64,000 bases of DNA from assembly GCA_018857735.1 (NCBI GenBank), contig JABMCL010002055.1:1288501-1352500 (forward strand). Direction: 5' to 3'. The stretch is from Alviniconcha marisindica (taxonomy: Eukaryota; Mollusca; Gastropoda; Provannidae). Of this stretch, positions 44,253 to 64,000 are shown one piece after another. Each line of letters begins with the position of its first letter. Position 1 is the stretch's first letter. The notes under the pieces are model-generated. The model had not been told where the DNA came from and did not search any database. It was given only the letters and a program-made list of their open reading frames with translations. A program made the position numbers and the translations under genes.

Positions 44253-45412
44253 CATGCTAGAGAGAGAGGCAGACAGATGATGTCGTGATTTATCACTACT
44301 TAATTTATGAATCTTTGAAATAGGAACTTAAAGTATGGTTCTGGTCTGGACACTTCACCATTTCCCATCGACCAGCGTTGCTCTTGTCACAATTTTTTAA
44401 TTCCTATTTCAGTAATTATTGCAACTGATTGTGAAGTAAGCAGTCAGCATATGTATGCAATTCTTCCGTGAAAGATTCATCGTTGTTTTCTCCTACTGAT
44501 TTTGAAGTATTTTTCTTCACATGGTTAAGTCCATTTAGCCAGCCTCGGTGAGAGACACTTCCACTCTCTGGCTGTTAAACAAGACGCATTGATTTGATGC
44601 ACCCTCACCTTGACTTGGGCTGTGCCACACAACACGCTGACACCAGCAAAAACACCAAGGCTACATTAAAATGTTCATATGCGCCGCATTGTTGTGTAGG
44701 GACTATCTTTAGCCAAAATAAGCTTGTTGCGTAACTAAAAGCAGCCACCCTCCACGAAGGGAGATAAATCCTACAAAGACAGCGAGTGGCTGCCCTTGAG
44801 GTGGGGAAGTGTGGAAAAGAAAAAACAGAAAAAAACCCGACATGTGACCCACTCACCCCGTGAAATGCATTTGTCAACGTACATTTGCATATACTGGATC
44901 CCCCCGGAGTGTTTAGCTGGGGAATGCTAGGGCAGCAACAGATAGACCATTTTAGTTGCCCCCACGGGATGAGCAATCGCTTCTTTCTGTGTTTGTCTTT
45001 TCATATGATTGCTGCTGCATCCAAATGTCCATCCACCCCTTGTGTATGTAGGCTGTTGCGTTTGTCACTTGTTTACAGGCAGTTCGAACCCAGGATTTCA
45101 CATGCACATGAATAATTTAGTGAGTCACTATAGTCACACATAAATAAATATACTGTGATACTTGGGTGAGCCGGTTTTTTCGTTGTTTTTTGTGTATCAT
45201 TTGTTTTTTTGTATGTTTGAAGCCATTTTGGGCGATAGCTCTTTCTGCAAAGATAGAAGCTGTTCAGACCTCTAGCATTTGCTGGTTTGTAAATTCTTAC
45301 ACAATGTGAATGTCAGATGCACACGTAATTTTTTTGCTCTCTCTCTTTCATGATTTTGTTCATGTATGTATGATTGTTAAGCATGTTTATGTTCTTGATG
45401 CCATTCGGGTCA

Positions 45413-45418
45413 AATAAA
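45413..45418 (+). terminator. Poly(A) signal AATAAA, distal
   Basis: AATAAA within CAAATAAATATTTT, the last good plus-strand signal before the convergent ferroxidase gene. Confidence 0.45.
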
Positions 45419-45659
45419 TATTTTAAAAAGAACTTGTTCGAATCATGTATATTTGTATTAGTACGCTAAGTGGATGTATGTACTGGCCCCACCCCCTAGC
45501 CCCCGCCACCGCCTTGGACAACAACACTCCACCCTACTTGGTTGAGTGAGTTTAACGATGTTGGACAGAGTTGTTGCACGCTTTCTCGCTCGACTATGTT
45601 TACAGACGTATCGCTCATAAAACCGGAAGACTCTTTCAACCCATTGATGAAGACCGTTC

Positions 45660-45665
45660 TTTATT
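45660..45665 (-). terminator. Alternative minus-strand AATAAA
   Basis: A second minus-strand AATAAA about 750 bases past the stop, in TGAATAAAGAAC. If used, the 3' UTRs of the two genes end only a few hundred bases apart. Confidence 0.35.
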
Positions 45666-46409
45666 CAGTGTCATAATTACATGGGTTCAGGAAACATGAC
45701 TACACAATCTATGGCGATTAGCAGAACTGGATGCATACAAAACACGGCCAAACGTTGCACGCCTTGGCCTCTTTGAAGTGCGGCACCGGAAGTCTGTGCC
45801 AACGTCACCGGAAGAACAAGATCAAAGAGGCCACGGGTCCCCGTCGGGCCAGCTGTGACACTCGACACTGTGTTGTACGTATCCAGTTCCGCAAATCATC
45901 ACCCAAAACTCAACTAGTTGGACACATTCAGCATACAATCAACAAAGCGTTTGAAAACAAAATCCACGATGTTAAGTTTTTTTGCGACAACATGTTTGGA
46001 CACGTCGCCGATGGTTCCATTAATTAAAACAAAAAATAAAAAAAATAAAAAAAGAGAGAGAGAAAGAGAGAGCGAAAAGAAAGAAGAAGAAGAAGAAGAA
46101 AAGACTCGGGTCTTTGATGTTGTACTTGTGTTACGTGTTTATTGACGGAACCGTCGTCAACGCAACCGAGCAGAAGAAAAAGACTGATTGGCGCATTTAA
46201 CACAGTTTTCAAATCACACACCCCCCTCCCCACCCCCCCACCCCTCCACCCCCCCCAAAGCGCCACGGGGCTGGAGGTATTGAAGACTGCTTGCTCTCAA
46301 TGGGTGCTACTTGGTGTATAAATTTCAAACTACAGAAGTGCGTTTGTCCTTGAGGTTAAGTTGTACTTGACTGAACTTGAAACTTACAGGTACAATGCTG
46401 ACCCTGCAT
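45666..46409. other. Intergenic / ferroxidase 3' UTR, no gene recognised
   Basis: A 98-codon plus-strand frame (45731-46027) followed by an A-rich tract could be a retroposed fragment, but nothing in it was recognised. A GA-rich and a C-rich low-complexity tract follow. Confidence 0.4.
46138..46143 (-). terminator. Poly(A) signal AATAAA for ferroxidase gene
   Basis: Minus-strand AATAAA about 270 bases past the stop, in CGTCAATAAACACG. Confidence 0.5.
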
Positions 46410-62845
<16,436 letters not shown>

Positions 62846-62858
<13 letters not shown>

Positions 62859-64000
62859 CTGCACCGAGACAATTACGTTACGTTACAGCGCGCGCTCCTG
62901 CACCAAGACACAGCGCTCCTGCGCCGAGACACCGTTACGGTACAGCGCTCCTGGGGACAGAGGGAACCGAAAATTTAACGTTAACCAAAAACCCCGCGCT
63001 CCTAAAAAAACCAATTACAACGTTACGGTACAGCGATCCTACACCAAGACAACGTTACCTTACAGCGCTCCTACCAAAAAACCAAGGACCAACGTTACGT
63101 ACAGGCTCCTAACCAAGACAACGTTACGTACAGCGCTCCTACACCAAGACAACGTTACGGTACAGCGCTCCTACACCAAGACAACGTTACGGTACAGCGC
63201 TCCTACACCAAGACAACGTTACGGTACATCGCTCCTACACCAATAGTTACGCTACAGCGCTCCTACACCAAGACAACGTTACGGTACAGCGCTCCTACAC
63301 CCAGACAACGTACGTACATCGCTTACCCACGTCTTACAGCGCTCCTACACCAAGACAACGTTAACGCTTAACCAGCCCTTCGGTACATCGCTCCTACACC
63401 ATGACAACGTTACGGTACATCGCTCCTACACCGAGACAACGTTACGTTACAGCACGCGCTCATACACCAAGACAACATTACCTTACAGCGCTCCTGCGCC
63501 GAGACAACGTTACGTTACAGCGCTCCTGGACCAAGACAACGTTACGGTACAGCACTCATGCACCGAGATAACGTTACAGTACGGCGCTCCTACACCAAAA
63601 CAACGTTACAGTACAGCGTTCCTGCACCTAGACAACGTCACAGTACAGCGTTCCTGCACCAAGACAACGTTACAATACAGCGCTCCTGCACAATACAACG
63701 TTATAGTACAGCCCCTGCACCAAAACAACTTTACAGTACAGCGCTCCTGCACCAACACAACGTTACAGTACAGCGTTCCTACACCCAGACAACGTTACAA
63801 TACAGCGCTCCTGCACCCAGACAACGTCACAGTACAGCGTTCCTGCACCAAGACAACGTTACAGTACAGCGCTCCTGCACCAAGACAACGTTACAGTACA
63901 GCGTTCCTGCACCCAGACAACGTTACAGTACAGCGTTCCAGCACCAAGACAACGTTACAGTACAGCGCTCCTGCACCAACACAACGTTACAGTACAGCGT
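62846..64000 (-). repeat. HEPH-like: 32-bp array repeating ferroxidase exon 1 acceptor
   Basis: About 34 units of CAGCGCTCCTGCACCAAGAC plus AACGTTACAGTA (plus strand), running off the window. On the minus strand each unit reads TTGTCTTGGTGCAG|GAGCGCTGTA, the intron end and first exon bases of exon 1. Units near 62,950-63,120 and 63,320 are irregular. Confidence 0.95.

Larger units (their letters stand above)
41148..45440 (+). other. AKAP9-like: Long 3' UTR of the scaffold gene
   Basis: No coding signal was found after the stop. The region holds the 28-bp stop-derived array, a 38-bp-type array (41500-41800), a duplicated unit with AACAAGCTGTGGCAG (42115-42190), a three-copy unit with TCAGTGAAATGAGATCTGC (43463-43562) and a TG microsatellite (44204-44252). 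Its end depends on which poly(A) signal is used. Confidence 0.55.

Noticed and set aside
45731..46027. 98-codon frame between the genes
   Set aside because: No recognised domain, no splice or promoter support; probably ferroxidase 3' UTR or a retroposed fragment.

Overview
The window is animal nuclear DNA: long genes cut into short exons, GT-AG introns, dense CA/GT/GA microsatellites, many minisatellites and fossil transposons. The gene content and the dispersed repeat families suggest an invertebrate, most likely a gastropod mollusc. The species is inference, not proof.

Plus strand, 1663-41147: the 3' part of a giant coiled-coil centrosomal scaffold gene of the pericentrin/AKAP9 family. I placed 31 coding exons by matching splice sites and intron phases. 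Joined, they give about 1,936 residues (counting one base that seems to be missing from exon 15): a long coiled coil, a glutamine-rich patch, a C-terminal PACT centrosome-targeting domain in exons 27-28, and a Ser/Gly-rich tail. The 5' end lies outside the window. A long 3' UTR follows, to about 43.2 or 45.4 kb.

Minus strand, 62858-46410: 14 coding exons of a six-cupredoxin multicopper ferroxidase (hephaestin/ceruloplasmin family), converging tail-to-tail with the scaffold gene. The signal peptide and the start of domain 1 lie beyond the right edge. Type-1 copper motifs (Cys, His, Met) are present in domains 2, 4 and 6, with trinuclear-site histidines in domains 1 and 6. The last exon carries an unusual 84-residue tail of TFTQ-type repeats. 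One intron uses a GC-AG splice pair. The two genes have no evident functional link; they are simply neighbours.

The introns are unusual. More than 25 minisatellite arrays are present, and several are built from an exon-intron junction, so they duplicate a splice acceptor or donor with some adjoining exon bases. The clearest cases are scaffold exons 8, 14, 18, 19 and 21, the scaffold stop codon, and ferroxidase exons 1, 3 and 11. The largest is a 32-bp array of about 34 copies (62.86-64.0 kb), every unit of which repeats the acceptor and first exon bases of ferroxidase exon 1. A complete hAT-like DNA transposon (30899-31911) sits inside one of these arrays. Fossil LINE 3' ends and SINE-like repeats are scattered through the introns. 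Exon coordinates rest on reading splice signals and phases by eye, without transcript data.
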